In this document: positions 17,129-26,579 of the stretch, piece by piece
Layout of the letters: every line of letters starts with the position of its first letter
Numbering within the stretch: position 1 is the stretch's first letter
DNA from: Rapidithrix thailandica
GTDB lineage: Bacteria > Bacteroidota > Bacteroidia > Cytophagales > Flammeovirgaceae
Direction of reading: 5' to 3'
NCBI RefSeq assembly: GCF_039710355.1
Contig: NZ_JBDKWZ010000008.1
Coordinates: 266,627 to 330,626, forward strand
DNA length: 64,000 nucleotides
Notes under the pieces: generated by a model
Databases searched by the model: none
The model's input: the letters and a program-made list of their open reading frames with translations, nothing else
What the model was told of the DNA's origin: nothing
Program-made: the position numbers and the translations under genes

Positions 17129-19239
17129 AAACAAACCGAAGAAATTTTTTAAAAGTCTCCACGGCAGCAGGCGGAGGCTTGGTGTTGGGTTTTAACTGGC
17201 TACAGGCTTGTAATCCGGCTTCCCGGCAAGTATCCGATGCCGTATTTCATCCGAATGCGTTTTTGAAAATCGCAGCCGATGGCTGGGTGACCTTACAGGC
17301 GCCCAACCCTGAAATCGGACAAGGGGTAAAAACCGCATTGCCGCTGATAGTAGCGGAAGAACTGGATGTGGATTGGGCGATGGTAAAAGTAGAACAAGCC
17401 AAACTGGATACGGAGAACTATCAAAGGCAAGTAGCAGGAGGAAGCGGTTCGGTAAGGCATGGTTGGGAAGCATTGCGCCAGGCAGGAGCCACCGCCAGAG
17501 AAATGTTGAAACAGGCGGCTGCCAAAGAGTGGAAGGTGAGCCCGGATGAATGTACCACGGAAAAGGGAGAGGTTGTGCATACTGCTTCCGGAAAACGTAT
17601 GCCGTATGGCGAGTTGGTGGAAAAAGCCGTGGCATTGCCCGTGCCGGAAAACCCTCCTTTGAAAGATGTCAAAGATTTTCACCTGTTGGGTACTCGTATT
17701 CCCAATGTGGACAATCCCAAGATTGTGACCGGAAAGATGGACTATGGGATGGATACCAAACGGGAAGGAATGCTGATTGCGGTGGTAGCCCGACCTCCGG
17801 CATTTGGGCAAAAATTGAAATCGTTTGACGATACGGAAACCAAGAAACTTCCCGGAGTCAAACAAGTGGTCTCCTTTGATGATAAAGTGGCTGTGTTGGG
17901 TACTTCTACCTGGGAGGTGATGAAAGGAAGAGATGCCTTGAAAATCGAATGGACAGAAGACGATCCCCGAGAAACGAGCTCCGAGCATCAAAAGGCCTTT
18001 GAAGCATTGCTCAAAAATAATTCGGAAAAGCCCAAACGGGACGATGGAAAGGTGGAGGAAGTATTCAAAAAAGGAAACCGCCTCATCGAAGGAACGTATG
18101 AAGCCCCTTTCCTTGCACACAATACTATGGAACCCATGAACTTCTTTGCCGATGTGAAAGAAAATCATGTGGAGCTTTATGGACCTACACAACTGCCTGC
18201 CCATTCCCGCAAGGTAGTGTCGGAAGCCTTGGAAATTCCCGAGGAAAAAATCGAGGTGGGCATGACGCGAATGGGAGGAGGTTTCGGAAGGCGTCTGGAT
18301 ATTGCCTTTGTAGTAGAAGCCGCTAAAGTTTCACAACTGGCCAAAGCACCTGTAAAAGTGGTGTGGACCCGGGAAGATGATATGACGGGAGGGTATTATC
18401 GACCCGCCGGGATGTATAAATACAGAGCTGCCCTAAAGGACGAGCGCTTGGTAGGATGGCATTTGCAAGCTTCTGCCATAAATTCCGGCAATGGTACGCG
18501 GGAAAATAATTTTCCGGCAGGTGCCGTACAAAACTTCCGGGTGGATTATCACAAGTTGGAATCGCCTATTACCACAGGACCTTGGCGGGCCCCCAATCAT
18601 AATTTTATCGCGTTTTCCGAAGAGTCGTTTGTTGATGAGATAGCTCATTCCCTGAAAAAAGATCCGGTGGCCTTTCGCCTGGAGTTGTTGGAGGACGCAA
18701 AGCAACAACCCATAGGCGAGGTGCAATATGACCCGGATCGTTACAAAGCCGTAGTGCAAAAAGCCGCAGAGATGGCGGGTTGGGGAACGAAAGCCTTGCC
18801 TGAAGGGGTATATCAAGGATTTGCAGCACATTATTCCTTTAGTACCTATGTGGCACAAGTGGCCGAGGTCTCCGTGCAACAAGGTAAAATAAACGTACAC
18901 AAAGTGTATTGTGCGGTAGATTGTGGCATCGTAGTGAACCTAAGCGGTGCGGAAACCCAAATAGAGGGAGGGATCATGGATGGCTTAGGGCATGCCTTGT
19001 ACGGAGAATTGACGTTTAAAAATGGAAAAGCGCAGGCGAATAATTTCCATCAGTACCAATTGATGCGCATTCCCGATGCTCCGGAAATCGAAGTCGCTTT
19101 CTTGCAAAACAATGAAAACCCCACCGGCTTGGGTGAACCCGGTCTTCCGCCTATTCCGGCTGCGGTTGCCAACGCGGTTTTTGCGGCTACCGGTAAGCGT
19201 ATCCGGAAATTGCCTTTTCGCAAATCCGGACTTGCCTAA
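17125..19239 (+). CDS. Molybdopterin-binding catalytic subunit (IorB-like), Tat-exported
   Basis: 704 residues. The N terminus TNRRNFLKVSTAAGGG is a twin-arginine signal, and a Cys soon after (WLQAC) could be lipidated. The partner lacking a signal would be co-exported. Cofactor-contact segments include MGGGFGRRLD and GPWRAPNHN. The catalytic Glu block GLGEPGLPPIPAAVANA sits near the C terminus. The family hydroxylates N-heterocycles or aldehydes in the periplasm (isoquinoline 1-oxidoreductase is the best-known two-subunit type). The substrate cannot be read from sequence. Confidence 0.93.
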   Translation: MKTNRRNFLKVSTAAGGGLVLGFNWLQACNPASRQVSDAVFHPNAFLKIAADGWVTLQAPNPEIGQGVKTALPLIVAEELDVDWAMVKVEQAKLDTENYQRQVAGGSGSVRHGWEALRQAGATAREMLKQAAAKEWKVSPDECTTEKGEVVHTASGKRMPYGELVEKAVALPVPENPPLKDVKDFHLLGTRIPNVDNPKIVTGKMDYGMDTKREGMLIAVVARPPAFGQKLKSFDDTETKKLPGVKQVVSFDDKVAVLGTSTWEVMKGRDALKIEWTEDDPRETSSEHQKAFEALLKNNSEKPKRDDGKVEEVFKKGNRLIEGTYEAPFLAHNTMEPMNFFADVKENHVELYGPTQLPAHSRKVVSEALEIPEEKIEVGMTRMGGGFGRRLDIAFVVEAAKVSQLAKAPVKVVWTREDDMTGGYYRPAGMYKYRAALKDERLVGWHLQASAINSGNGTRENNFPAGAVQNFRVDYHKLESPITTGPWRAPNHNFIAFSEESFVDEIAHSLKKDPVAFRLELLEDAKQQPIGEVQYDPDRYKAVVQKAAEMAGWGTKALPEGVYQGFAAHYSFSTYVAQVAEVSVQQGKINVHKVYCAVDCGIVVNLSGAETQIEGGIMDGLGHALYGELTFKNGKAQANNFHQYQLMRIPDAPEIEVAFLQNNENPTGLGEPGLPPIPAAVANAVFAATGKRIRKLPFRKSGLA

Positions 19240-19271
19240 AGCAATTTTCCGGTGTTTTTCTTTACAAACGG

Positions 19272-19301
19272 CTCCCGGTTTTTTCAAGCCGGGAGTTTTT
19301 T
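19272..19301 (+). terminator. Rho-independent terminator of the hydroxylase operon
   Basis: CTCCCGG...CCGGGAG stem followed by six Ts, 30 bases after the stop codon. Confidence 0.88.
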
Positions 19302-19350
19302 ATGCCGGATTTTGAAAATGATCTGCCAATAAATCATAATTTCTACGATT

Positions 19351-19467
19351 GAAGTGAATTAACCTTTTTCTTTTTCCTAAATAGCTTTGACTATTCTTTT
19401 CAAAAGTGCTTTGATGAGCCGATTTTGATTCCATGTTCGGTCAAAAACTATACGTGTAAACCACTTC
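19351..19467. repeat. MITE-like element, copy 2 (117 bp, internally deleted)
   Basis: Same GAAGTGAATTAAC and GTAAACCACTTC ends as copy 1, flanked by ATT on both sides (3-bp target duplication). About 44 internal bases present in copies 1 and 3 are missing after TTTTTCCTAAA. Confidence 0.85.
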
Positions 19468-19652
19468 ATTGTATAGATTCGTTCTTGTTGAAAATTAACC
19501 CTTGAATTTTTATGAAAAAATCCATTGCGATACCGTCAAATAAAGTTTACAATTTGTTCATCTTACTTTTTAGATTAATTATCGCTTTCTGTTGAATCTT
19601 GCGTAAAATTCAATACCACAAACGGTAATTCACGAAAATAAAACGGATAGTA

Positions 19653-20603
19653 ATGGAATCGGTTTTTATGTTGGTGGGCTTTTTATTGGCGGGGTACTCA
19701 GTAGTTGCAAACGATGTGATTCAAACCTTGGGGACTTTTCTAAGTTCTAACCGCGAACGCCCCTGGTGGGTGCTATGGCTTTACTCCGGTGGGATTCTTA
19801 CCATTGTCTTATTGGCAGGTTGGTTTATGTATGGTGGAGACGTTTCCTATGGCCGTTTAGAGAAAGTGGCGATTCCTTCTCCCTTTCATTGGTATTATAT
19901 CCTTCCTCCTTTGGTCTTATTGGTCATTACCCGTTTTGGGATCCCTGTGAGCACCACCTTTCTGATATTGAGCATTTTTTCCAGCTCAACTTTGATCGAG
20001 AAGATGGTGATCAAATCCCTGTTAGGGTATATCATCGCTTTCGCTTCGGCCATTGTCATTTATCATATTATTGCCAAACCGGTGGAAAAGTATTTCATAG
20101 ACACAAAAATTCGTATAAGCGATAAGAAATGGCTGATTTTACAGTGGGTTTCTACCGGCTTTTTATGGAGTCAGTGGTTGATTCAGGATTTGGCAAATAT
20201 TTATGTGTTTCTGCCCAGGAATGAAGAGTTTCACCTGTCCTACCTTCTGATGTCCATGGCAGTGCTTTTGGCAATTCTTGGATTTATCTATTATTCCCGC
20301 GGGGGTGAAATTCAAAAAATTGTCACCTCCAAAACAAACACGACCGATATCCGCTCGGCCACGATCATTGATTTTATTTATGGGTTAGTCTTGTTGGCTT
20401 TTAAGAATATGAGTAATATTCCGATGAGTACCACATGGGTATTTATTGGTTTGCTGGCCGGCCGGGAGTTTGTCTTTTCTTACAGGTTGAAACTCCATGA
20501 GTTGGGCTTGGTATTTCGCTTGGTGCTGAAAGATTTGGGAAAGGTGACTTTGGGAATGTTGGTCAGTATCGGTTTGGTATATTTGATTTTGTATATTTCT
20601 TAA
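19653..20603 (+). CDS. PiT/PHO4-like multi-pass membrane protein
   Basis: 316 residues with about eight hydrophobic spans. Two internal half-repeats each carry signs of the inorganic phosphate transporter family: a VANDVIQTLGTF segment near the N terminus (compare the ND...LGT motif of PiT) and GIPVSTTF. In the second half is a related NMSNIPMSTTW...GLLAGRE. It is shorter than typical PiT proteins (about 400-500 residues), and the second ND motif is not preserved, so substrate and activity are uncertain. It is a single gene, converging on the RsiV-type lipoprotein. Confidence 0.6.
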   Translation: MESVFMLVGFLLAGYSVVANDVIQTLGTFLSSNRERPWWVLWLYSGGILTIVLLAGWFMYGGDVSYGRLEKVAIPSPFHWYYILPPLVLLVITRFGIPVSTTFLILSIFSSSTLIEKMVIKSLLGYIIAFASAIVIYHIIAKPVEKYFIDTKIRISDKKWLILQWVSTGFLWSQWLIQDLANIYVFLPRNEEFHLSYLLMSMAVLLAILGFIYYSRGGEIQKIVTSKTNTTDIRSATIIDFIYGLVLLAFKNMSNIPMSTTWVFIGLLAGREFVFSYRLKLHELGLVFRLVLKDLGKVTLGMLVSIGLVYLILYIS

Positions 20604-20622
20604 AGCGTCTGTCAGGCAATGT

Positions 20623-20679
20623 AAACCCCTACACTCACCTTCTTTCTCTATGATGAGAAGTGCTGTAGCGTAGGGGTTT
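20623..20679. terminator. Bidirectional hairpin terminator
   Basis: AAACCCCTAC at 20623 pairs with GTAGGGGTTT at 20670, with further inner pairing (CTTCT/AGAAG). It lies between convergent genes. Confidence 0.75.
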
Positions 20680-20686
20680 GTAGTGC

Positions 20687-21478
20687 TTAATACTGTTTCT
20701 TAATTACACCTTCTAGTTCCGAATAAGGAATGAATACCTTTGTCGGGCCCAGTGCATACGGAGCGATTTCATAACTGTTATAGTACAAATAAATTCCCTC
20801 TTTGGTACAAGCGAAGTTCTTAGCCATTTTAAATTTGTTTTCATCCCAGAAAAAACCTGCAGTTTTCAAGTCTGCCTCGGGTTTCAAAAAACGGGCTTTC
20901 CTGAATTTCAATTCGGCAATTTCTGAAAAACGGGCCATGTCTGAAACGATATCTTCAATAGAGAGTGTTTTTAACTGAGTCAAATCAATATTGATATACT
21001 TGACAAAGCTGTTGGGATGAGCGCCTCCTGTAAAAGCATCGGAGAAAACATTGAGCGTGATCAATTGAGGCGATTCATAGATGACATCAATGTCGAGGTG
21101 TATATACCATTGTTGGGGAGAGTCAGGGAACTCATGGTGAAAGGCCGCATATTCTTTTAAAAAGGCCGCTGCTTGGGCTTTTAAATTGCCCGGAGTCTGT
21201 TGGTTTTCTGGTGAAGAGCTTTTCAAATTTTCTTCAAGGGCTGTGTTTACCACCTGGTTCAATACTTCACCGGCCTTGTTTGGCCCTCCTTTAAACTCGG
21301 GGTATTCTACCGTGACTTGGGCGCAAGGCTGATCGGGTTGTTGACAATCCCCTTCCTTTTCTTCCCATTGTTGAAGGGTGTATTTTACTGCTGAGTTTGC
21401 ATGTTCGTTTTTTTGTGAATTACAGCTGAAAAGTAAAGTCAAAAATGCTGCAATCCAGTAGTGGGTTTGGTTTCTCAT
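20687..21478 (-). CDS. DUF3298/RsiV-family lipoprotein
   Basis: 263 residues. The N terminus ends in LLFSC, a lipobox, so it is probably anchored in the envelope. The domain has the landmarks of the RsiV/DUF4163-DUF3298 fold: FSDAFTGGAHPNSFVKYINIDL in the centre and EIAPYALGPTKVFIPYSEL at the end. In Bacillus RsiV this fold senses lysozyme as an anti-sigma factor. Here there is no cytosolic anti-sigma helix and no sigma factor gene, so lysozyme binding or inhibition is only a possibility. Single gene. Confidence 0.8.
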   Translation of the reverse strand: MRNQTHYWIAAFLTLLFSCNSQKNEHANSAVKYTLQQWEEKEGDCQQPDQPCAQVTVEYPEFKGGPNKAGEVLNQVVNTALEENLKSSSPENQQTPGNLKAQAAAFLKEYAAFHHEFPDSPQQWYIHLDIDVIYESPQLITLNVFSDAFTGGAHPNSFVKYINIDLTQLKTLSIEDIVSDMARFSEIAELKFRKARFLKPEADLKTAGFFWDENKFKMAKNFACTKEGIYLYYNSYEIAPYALGPTKVFIPYSELEGVIKKQY

Positions 21479-21784
21479 CTTATTAGGTTTTAGCAGGGTT
21501 TTATGTATATAAATATAAAAAAGTTTTTCCGGTGAAGGACCTGTAAGAAGGAAGAGTCGTACCTTTCTAAAAGGCTGGTCCTAAGTTGTAGTAACGGGAA
21601 CCTCAGCGGCATAGGTTTTTCGCGAGTAAGCCAGGCAAAAATCAGCTTGGTGTTTTCCGTATACAAAATAAGATAATCTGCGGAAATTTGACGAATGTTT
21701 TTACATAAGTTTCTTTCAAAAACAAGAACGGAATAGCAACTTGAGCTTCTTGTTTGATAACAAAGATATAAGTCCGTAATCTTG

Positions 21785-21814
21785 TTGAATAATCAAAAAA
21801 TCAATTTACATTTG
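21785..21814 (+). promoter_or_regulatory. Promoter of sdaAA
   Basis: TTG at 21785-21787, exactly 19 bases, then TACATTTG at 21807-21814. This leaves a leader of about 100 bases before the sdaAA start. The rest of the 450-bp upstream region shows nothing clear. Confidence 0.7.
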
Positions 21815-21927
21815 ATGATATTTTCGAATGTGAAATATGTTTGAAATTCGAGGGGGTTGCTTTACTGCAATCCATCTACGCCAAATGCCAAATTGCCATT
21901 TACAACACATAGTACAAGCCAAAAAAT

Positions 21928-22842
21928 ATGAATCTATTATTTGAAAATTTTCTAGGATGGAAAGCTTACTGTGAGGAGAACAGTGTGCCTTTGTATGAAC
22001 CTGTATTGCAATATGAAATAGAACAAAAGGGACGAACGGAAGAAGAAATATGGGAGGGCTTAGCCAAGGCGTATCAAGTGATGAAGGAAGCCGTGCAAAC
22101 GGGCTTGAAAGAAGATATGAAGTCGATTAGCGGGATGATTGATAATGGAGGTAAGAAAGTCTACCAATCGGAAATAACGGTATTGTCTCCGGAGTTTACC
22201 CGCTTGATCTCCAGGGCGCTGGCGGCCAAGGAAGTCAATGCCTGTATGGGACGGGTGGTGGCGGCTCCTACAGCGGGGGCATCCGGAATATTGCCCGGAG
22301 TACTTACCACATTGCAAGAAATTCATCGGTTGGATGATCAAAAACTACAAAAAGCGCTGTTGGTGTCTGCGGGGATCGCCTTGGTAATTGAACAAAATGC
22401 ATCCTTGGCCGGAGCGGTAGGAGGTTGCCAAGCCGAAACGGGAAGTGCTGCAGCCATGGCTTCCGGGGCGATCGTCTTTGCCTTGGGAGGCTCTATTGAT
22501 CAGGTATTTAATGCTGTGGCCATTACCATTCAGTGTATGTTGGGCTTGGTTTGTGACCCGGTTGCCGGATTGGTGGAAGTGCCTTGTGTCGTCCGCAATG
22601 CCAGTGCCGCGGCCATTGCCAATTCTTCCGCACAAATCGCCCTTTCTCATGTAAATGCCGTGATCCCGGTGGACGAATGTGTGCAAGCCATGGGAGAAGT
22701 AGGCCAAAGTATGGAAGACCGCTACAAGGAAACTGCCATGGGTGGCTTGGCCAATACCTTGACCGGTAAAAGAATTGCAAAACGCGTATTGATTTCTGAT
22801 ATCGATATTTTGGAAGAAGAAGACGGAGATGAAACGACCTAA
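21928..22842 (+). CDS. sdaAA: L-serine dehydratase, iron-sulfur type, alpha subunit
   Basis: 304 residues, cytosolic. The family blocks are plain: KSISGMIDNGG, APTAGASGILPGVL, GGCQAETGSAAAMASGA and GLVCDPVAGLVEVPCVVRNA. The cysteines in these segments ligate the [4Fe-4S] cluster. The enzyme deaminates L-serine to pyruvate. The usual beta subunit (sdaAB) is not next to it, so it must be encoded elsewhere. A clear promoter lies about 115 bases upstream. Confidence 0.93.
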   Translation: MNLLFENFLGWKAYCEENSVPLYEPVLQYEIEQKGRTEEEIWEGLAKAYQVMKEAVQTGLKEDMKSISGMIDNGGKKVYQSEITVLSPEFTRLISRALAAKEVNACMGRVVAAPTAGASGILPGVLTTLQEIHRLDDQKLQKALLVSAGIALVIEQNASLAGAVGGCQAETGSAAAMASGAIVFALGGSIDQVFNAVAITIQCMLGLVCDPVAGLVEVPCVVRNASAAAIANSSAQIALSHVNAVIPVDECVQAMGEVGQSMEDRYKETAMGGLANTLTGKRIAKRVLISDIDILEEEDGDETT

Positions 22843-23192
22843 ATGCTTTGTAGGAGAATAGCTTGCTTGCCAGGCCTAGGTATATAGGATTGTTTATAGA
22901 TGGTGATTAGCACTTGGATTTGTAGTGCCGGTTACCATTTTTTGTTGAGGCGAATAGCTTTATTTGTTTGAAAACCTGGCTTTTATAAGAGAAAAAACAG
23001 CGAATAAAGGAACTTTTTAAAAATAACGGAAAAGGAGTAATTATCTCCGGGTAATATTATTTAAAGTAGTTTGGTTTGTATTATTATTTTGTATATTTAT
23101 AATAGGTACTTTAGGGTATTACATTCTTGAAATTCTAAAAAAGGGAAGAACTTATTATTATCTTAAATTAACTTATACACTAATTTTTCCCT
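22843..23192. other. Intergenic region, no gene seen
   Basis: 350 AT-rich bases between sdaAA and the M52-like gene. There are no convincing ORFs or terminators. TTTG-rich stretches around 23070-23095 (TTTGGTTTGTATTATTATTTTG) could hold a promoter, but the spacing is not canonical. Confidence 0.4.
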
Positions 23193-23687
23193 ATGAACTC
23201 CCCAAAATTGCTCATCTATGGCTATGGTGACCCTACTCTGAGCTATGGTAAAATTACTCATGAACTTTGTGCGCGTTTAGAACATTGGCTCCGGAATTCA
23301 ACTTGGAACGATGGTAAAATCGAACAAAATCACCACTTTCATTTAGAAGATATCGAAACGATTTGCAGTTACGATATTGTTATTTTTGTTTGCGGAGCAA
23401 AAGGTGAATACTTTCACTATATCTGCTCTGAAGTAGTCCCTGCCCACACTTTACCGATCTCTATGGAAGAAATTCGCCCCGGTGAAGTACTGCATTTGTG
23501 CAGTAAGTTTTATTCTTGTTGTCCGAAAGCTTTTCAGGTCTTAATAAAAGACCCGGTTTTCCCTGTACCGGAGTTAGAGCCTCAGACGACCTCGTTGGAA
23601 CAAATTTTTGATTTTTTTAAACATTTGCTTTGGGTGGTCCGGGACAATTGGAAACCAGGCAACCGGTCTGTGTTTGCGAACTTTTGA
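23193..23687 (+). CDS. Degenerate hydrogenase-maturation-protease-like (M52) protein
   Basis: 164 residues. The order of segments follows the HyaD/HupD fold: a first strand LLIYGYGDPTLSYGK where active proteases have GxGNxLxxDDG, DIVIFVCGAKGEYF where they have a VDA...G segment, HTLPISMEEI where they have the third metal ligand region, and a C-terminal helix. The acidic metal ligands of the first two sites are missing, so nickel-dependent proteolysis is unlikely. No hydrogenase genes are nearby. It is cysteine- and histidine-rich (FYSCCPK), so a different metal role is possible. The assignment rests on pattern only. Confidence 0.5.
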   Translation: MNSPKLLIYGYGDPTLSYGKITHELCARLEHWLRNSTWNDGKIEQNHHFHLEDIETICSYDIVIFVCGAKGEYFHYICSEVVPAHTLPISMEEIRPGEVLHLCSKFYSCCPKAFQVLIKDPVFPVPELEPQTTSLEQIFDFFKHLLWVVRDNWKPGNRSVFANF

Positions 23688-23954
23688 TGAGTGTATGAGT
23701 CGAATACACTCCCAAATTTAATTCCGCTATTTTTTCTGATCCTTGGATGGTTTTATCAGGTGACTCTATACTTCTGATAAACTCTTTTATTCATGTAATG
23801 GAGAGTTTTTGGAGTGAAGAAACTTTTACTGGAGTGAAAGGTCTGAAAAAGCCTCCGAGGATTTGCTTTGCCGGGAATTTGTCTTGGAAGATGAATTTTT
23901 GAATAAAAATTTTATTAACTTCTGAGCCATAACACCAGCCCCCAAATGTAAAAT

Positions 23955-25592
23955 ATGCTCAAATTTTTAACCCGTCATTACGTATTTTTCAGTTTATTGC
24001 TACTCGTTGGTGCCATTGCCGGGTATTCCTTTCTTTATGCCGATCAATATGTAAGCCGGTGGATGGGAGCTAAACTGACGGGTTATATTAACCAACACCC
24101 TTCCAATCGCTATGCTTGTAAAATTGGCGAGCTGGAGGTGAGTCTTTGGAAGGCTTCTATTGACTTGAATGAGATTCATATCTATCCCAAAGATTCCTTA
24201 AAGTGGCATCATCAGAGCCGGGGGAATTATGTTTTCGACAAAATCCGTGTGGAAGGATGGGCTTGGTGGGAGCTATTTACTCAAAAAAAAATATATGTTG
24301 AGAGTTTGACCGTGCAAGGAGCAAAGTGCATATTTTTTCTGGAAGATTCACTGAAAGTCAAAGGATTAACCGGGGAGAAAGCCCTATGGGAAGAGTATCT
24401 CAAAGCCATTTCCATCGGCCAACTGGCCATTCACGGTTTTAACGGAGCGTGTTATCAGGCCCAACACGAGGAAGAATTGCTATACCAAGTGGATTCTATG
24501 TATGCGGAGATTCAAGGTGTGCATAGGGAAATTCAGGGCAATAATGAAGAAGTCAGGTACGAACAAATGTATGTAAAGCTTAACCGGTTTACAGCGAACA
24601 GTTTGCCGGATCATCATCTAGAAGTAAAGAATATAGAAGTGAATTCCCAAAAACGTACGTTGACGATGGAGGATCTGCTGCTACAACCTCGCTTGGGCAA
24701 AAAGGCCTTCAACCGTCAATTGATCAGGCAAAAAGATTGGATACAGGCTTATTTTTCAAAAATCCGCTTACAGGGCTTTCATCCGAAAACATGGAGGCAT
24801 ATATCAATGATACAGGTGGTTCGACCTACTGTGAGCATCTACCGGGATCGGAATTTACCTTCGCCCAGAGGGTATAAACCGTTGCCGTCTCAGTTACTCA
24901 GAGAAATGGATGTGTCCTTTGCTATTGACTCTATTCGTATACGCCAGGGGGGGGTTGTGTATGAAGAAGTAGCCAAAGGGAAGAGCTCCCCTGGGCAAAT
25001 TGCATTTTCTGCAGTAAATGCCTTGGGAAAACATTTAACCAATATACCGCAAGTGGGTAAGGCACTTGCGCTACAGAAAGAGGTTTCTCCCAAAGCCTTT
25101 ACTTTGACGGCCAGTGGAAAAGTGTTAGGAGAGGGGAGGATGTATGCTTCTTTGCAGGTTCCTGTATTTCAGGAGAATAATCAATTTGAATTGACCGGGA
25201 AAATTACCGGTTTGAACAAGCATATGCTGAATCCTGTACTTGAGCCTTTGGCCTCTGTGCGCTTACAGTCGGGTAGGTTTCGATCCATTAATTTCCATTT
25301 TATAGCGGATGAACACCGGGCACGAGGTCGTTTAAAAGCTGATTACGAGGAACTGAAGATTGTCCTCTTTAAACAGAAGGCAAAAGGTGTGCAAAAACGA
25401 CGGTTGGCTTCTTTCTTAGCCAATCAGGTAATTATCCGGAATAAGAACCTTTTGGGTTCCAAAGGGTTTCATTTGGGAACCATTGCCGTAGCGCGCAACA
25501 AAGAACGCTCCTTGTTTCATTATATCTGGGGGGCAGTAAAAGAAGGGATTATGACAAGCATTGTCAAAAGCAAAGGCAATAAGAAGAAATAA
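23955..25592 (+). CDS. AsmA-like/DUF748-type membrane-anchored protein
   Basis: 545 residues. An N-terminal membrane anchor (YVFFSLLLLVGAIAGYSFLY) is followed by a long beta-rich periplasmic region starting with the AsmA-type segment KIGELEVSLWKASIDLNEIHI. Repeated 'IxVExLxVxG' strands run through the protein, and a basic tail ends it (KSKGNKKK). AsmA-like proteins are bridge-type lipid carriers or envelope biogenesis factors; this assignment is by architecture. It converges on rplT, with a hairpin between them. Confidence 0.7.
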   Translation: MLKFLTRHYVFFSLLLLVGAIAGYSFLYADQYVSRWMGAKLTGYINQHPSNRYACKIGELEVSLWKASIDLNEIHIYPKDSLKWHHQSRGNYVFDKIRVEGWAWWELFTQKKIYVESLTVQGAKCIFFLEDSLKVKGLTGEKALWEEYLKAISIGQLAIHGFNGACYQAQHEEELLYQVDSMYAEIQGVHREIQGNNEEVRYEQMYVKLNRFTANSLPDHHLEVKNIEVNSQKRTLTMEDLLLQPRLGKKAFNRQLIRQKDWIQAYFSKIRLQGFHPKTWRHISMIQVVRPTVSIYRDRNLPSPRGYKPLPSQLLREMDVSFAIDSIRIRQGGVVYEEVAKGKSSPGQIAFSAVNALGKHLTNIPQVGKALALQKEVSPKAFTLTASGKVLGEGRMYASLQVPVFQENNQFELTGKITGLNKHMLNPVLEPLASVRLQSGRFRSINFHFIADEHRARGRLKADYEELKIVLFKQKAKGVQKRRLASFLANQVIIRNKNLLGSKGFHLGTIAVARNKERSLFHYIWGAVKEGIMTSIVKSKGNKKK

Positions 25593-25614
25593 AAAAGGGA
25601 GCTATTTTGCTCCC
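25591..25614 (-). terminator. Terminator of rpmI-rplT
   Basis: GGGAGC/GCTCCC hairpin. On the minus strand it is followed by six Ts, 27 bases after the rplT stop. Confidence 0.88.
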
Positions 25615-25640
25615 TGTCGCTCTTGAATAGAGAAAATGTC

Positions 25641-25985
25641 TTATTTTACTTTCTCAACTACAGCTTTGAAGGCTTCAGGGTGGTGCATTGCCAAGTCAGC
25701 CAATACCTTGCGGTTCAACTCAACTCCTGCTGCATTTGCCTTGCCAATAAACTGAGAGTAAGAAAGTCCATGCTGACGCACTCCTGCATTGATTCTTTGA
25801 ATCCAAAGAGAACGGAACTCTCTTTTCTTGTTTTTTCGGTCTCTGTAAGCATACTGAAGACCCTTTTCAACCGCGTTTTTAGCTACGGTCCACACGTTTT
25901 TTCTTCTTCCCCAGTAGCCTTTGGCTAATTTCAAGATCTTCTTCCTTCTTGTTCTTGACGCTACCGAATTAACTGATCTAGGCAT
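25641..25985 (-). CDS. rplT: 50S ribosomal protein L20
   Basis: 114 residues, full length. The N terminus MPRSVNSVASRTRRKKILK, GYWGRRKNVW and the C-terminal globular part (NAGVRQHGLSYSQFIGKA) are diagnostic. L20 is needed for early 50S assembly and in several bacteria represses its own operon by binding the leader RNA. It is co-transcribed with rpmI, 65 bases downstream. Confidence 0.98.
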   Translation of the reverse strand: MPRSVNSVASRTRRKKILKLAKGYWGRRKNVWTVAKNAVEKGLQYAYRDRKNKKREFRSLWIQRINAGVRQHGLSYSQFIGKANAAGVELNRKVLADLAMHHPEAFKAVVEKVK

Positions 25986-26050
25986 TTTTATTTATGGTTT
26001 AAAACGTTGAAGACTAATTTTTTCGATCACAAAGTCCTTTAATACAGGGC

Positions 26051-26245
26051 TTAGAGATTTAATAAATCCTTCACTCTGTTCTCATCTGACGTATGAACCA
26101 AGCCCATTTTGGTCAGATTTCTCTTTTGCTTAGTCGTCTTTTTAGTCAATATATGGCTTTTAAAAGCGTGCTTTCTTTTGATTTTTCCAGATCCAGTTAC
26201 TTTGAATCTTTTTTTCGCACCTGAATTAGTTTTAACCTTTGGCAT
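26051..26245 (-). CDS. rpmI: 50S ribosomal protein L35
   Basis: 64 residues. MPKVKTNSGAKKRFKVTGSGKIKR is the standard N terminus, and the HILTKKTTKQKRNL stretch follows. It is the first gene of a two-gene unit with rplT, driven by the promoter at 26289-26318 with a leader of about 36 bases. Confidence 0.98.
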   Translation of the reverse strand: MPKVKTNSGAKKRFKVTGSGKIKRKHAFKSHILTKKTTKQKRNLTKMGLVHTSDENRVKDLLNL

Positions 26246-26288
26246 TTTTCACTATTTTAATTCCCAATAAATGCAGATTTCGAGGCTG

Positions 26289-26318
26289 CAAAGGTAGTTT
26301 TTTTTTCGGTTTAAGCAA
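26289..26318 (-). promoter_or_regulatory. Internal promoter of rpmI-rplT
   Basis: Minus strand TTG, 19 bases, TACCTTTG followed by C: a full match to the Bacteroidota promoter pattern. It lies 44 bases before the rpmI start and downstream of the infC terminator. Confidence 0.82.
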
Positions 26319-26529
26319 TGAGAAACTTAATAAAATTCATTCTTGAACGTATTAAGGATCTTGCAATGGTTTACCTGTAGCCTTTTCTTTCCTGTCTGAA
26401 TCAGGGGTTACGTAAAAATTCTATTTCCTGTATTGTTCCTCTATCCGATATCCAAAGTCGAATCAGGAAGTAAGTTAACAAAAGGTGTGGAGTAATGCCA
26501 CTTCCTTCATGACTTCACTTCCGGAAAAC

Positions 26530-26579
26530 AAAAACAACCTCTTTTAGTAAGTGCAATACTTCGAAAAAAGGTTGTTTTT
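26530..26579 (-). terminator. Terminator or attenuator between infC and rpmI
   Basis: Eleven-base perfect arms (AAAAACAACCT and AGGTTGTTTTT) around a 28-base loop. On the minus strand it lies 45 bases after the infC stop and ends in TTTTTGTTTT. Confidence 0.75.

Noticed and set aside
17293..18204. Long minus-strand ORF of 303 codons
   Set aside because: It is the antisense shadow of the well-defined molybdenum hydroxylase gene and has no protein-like features.
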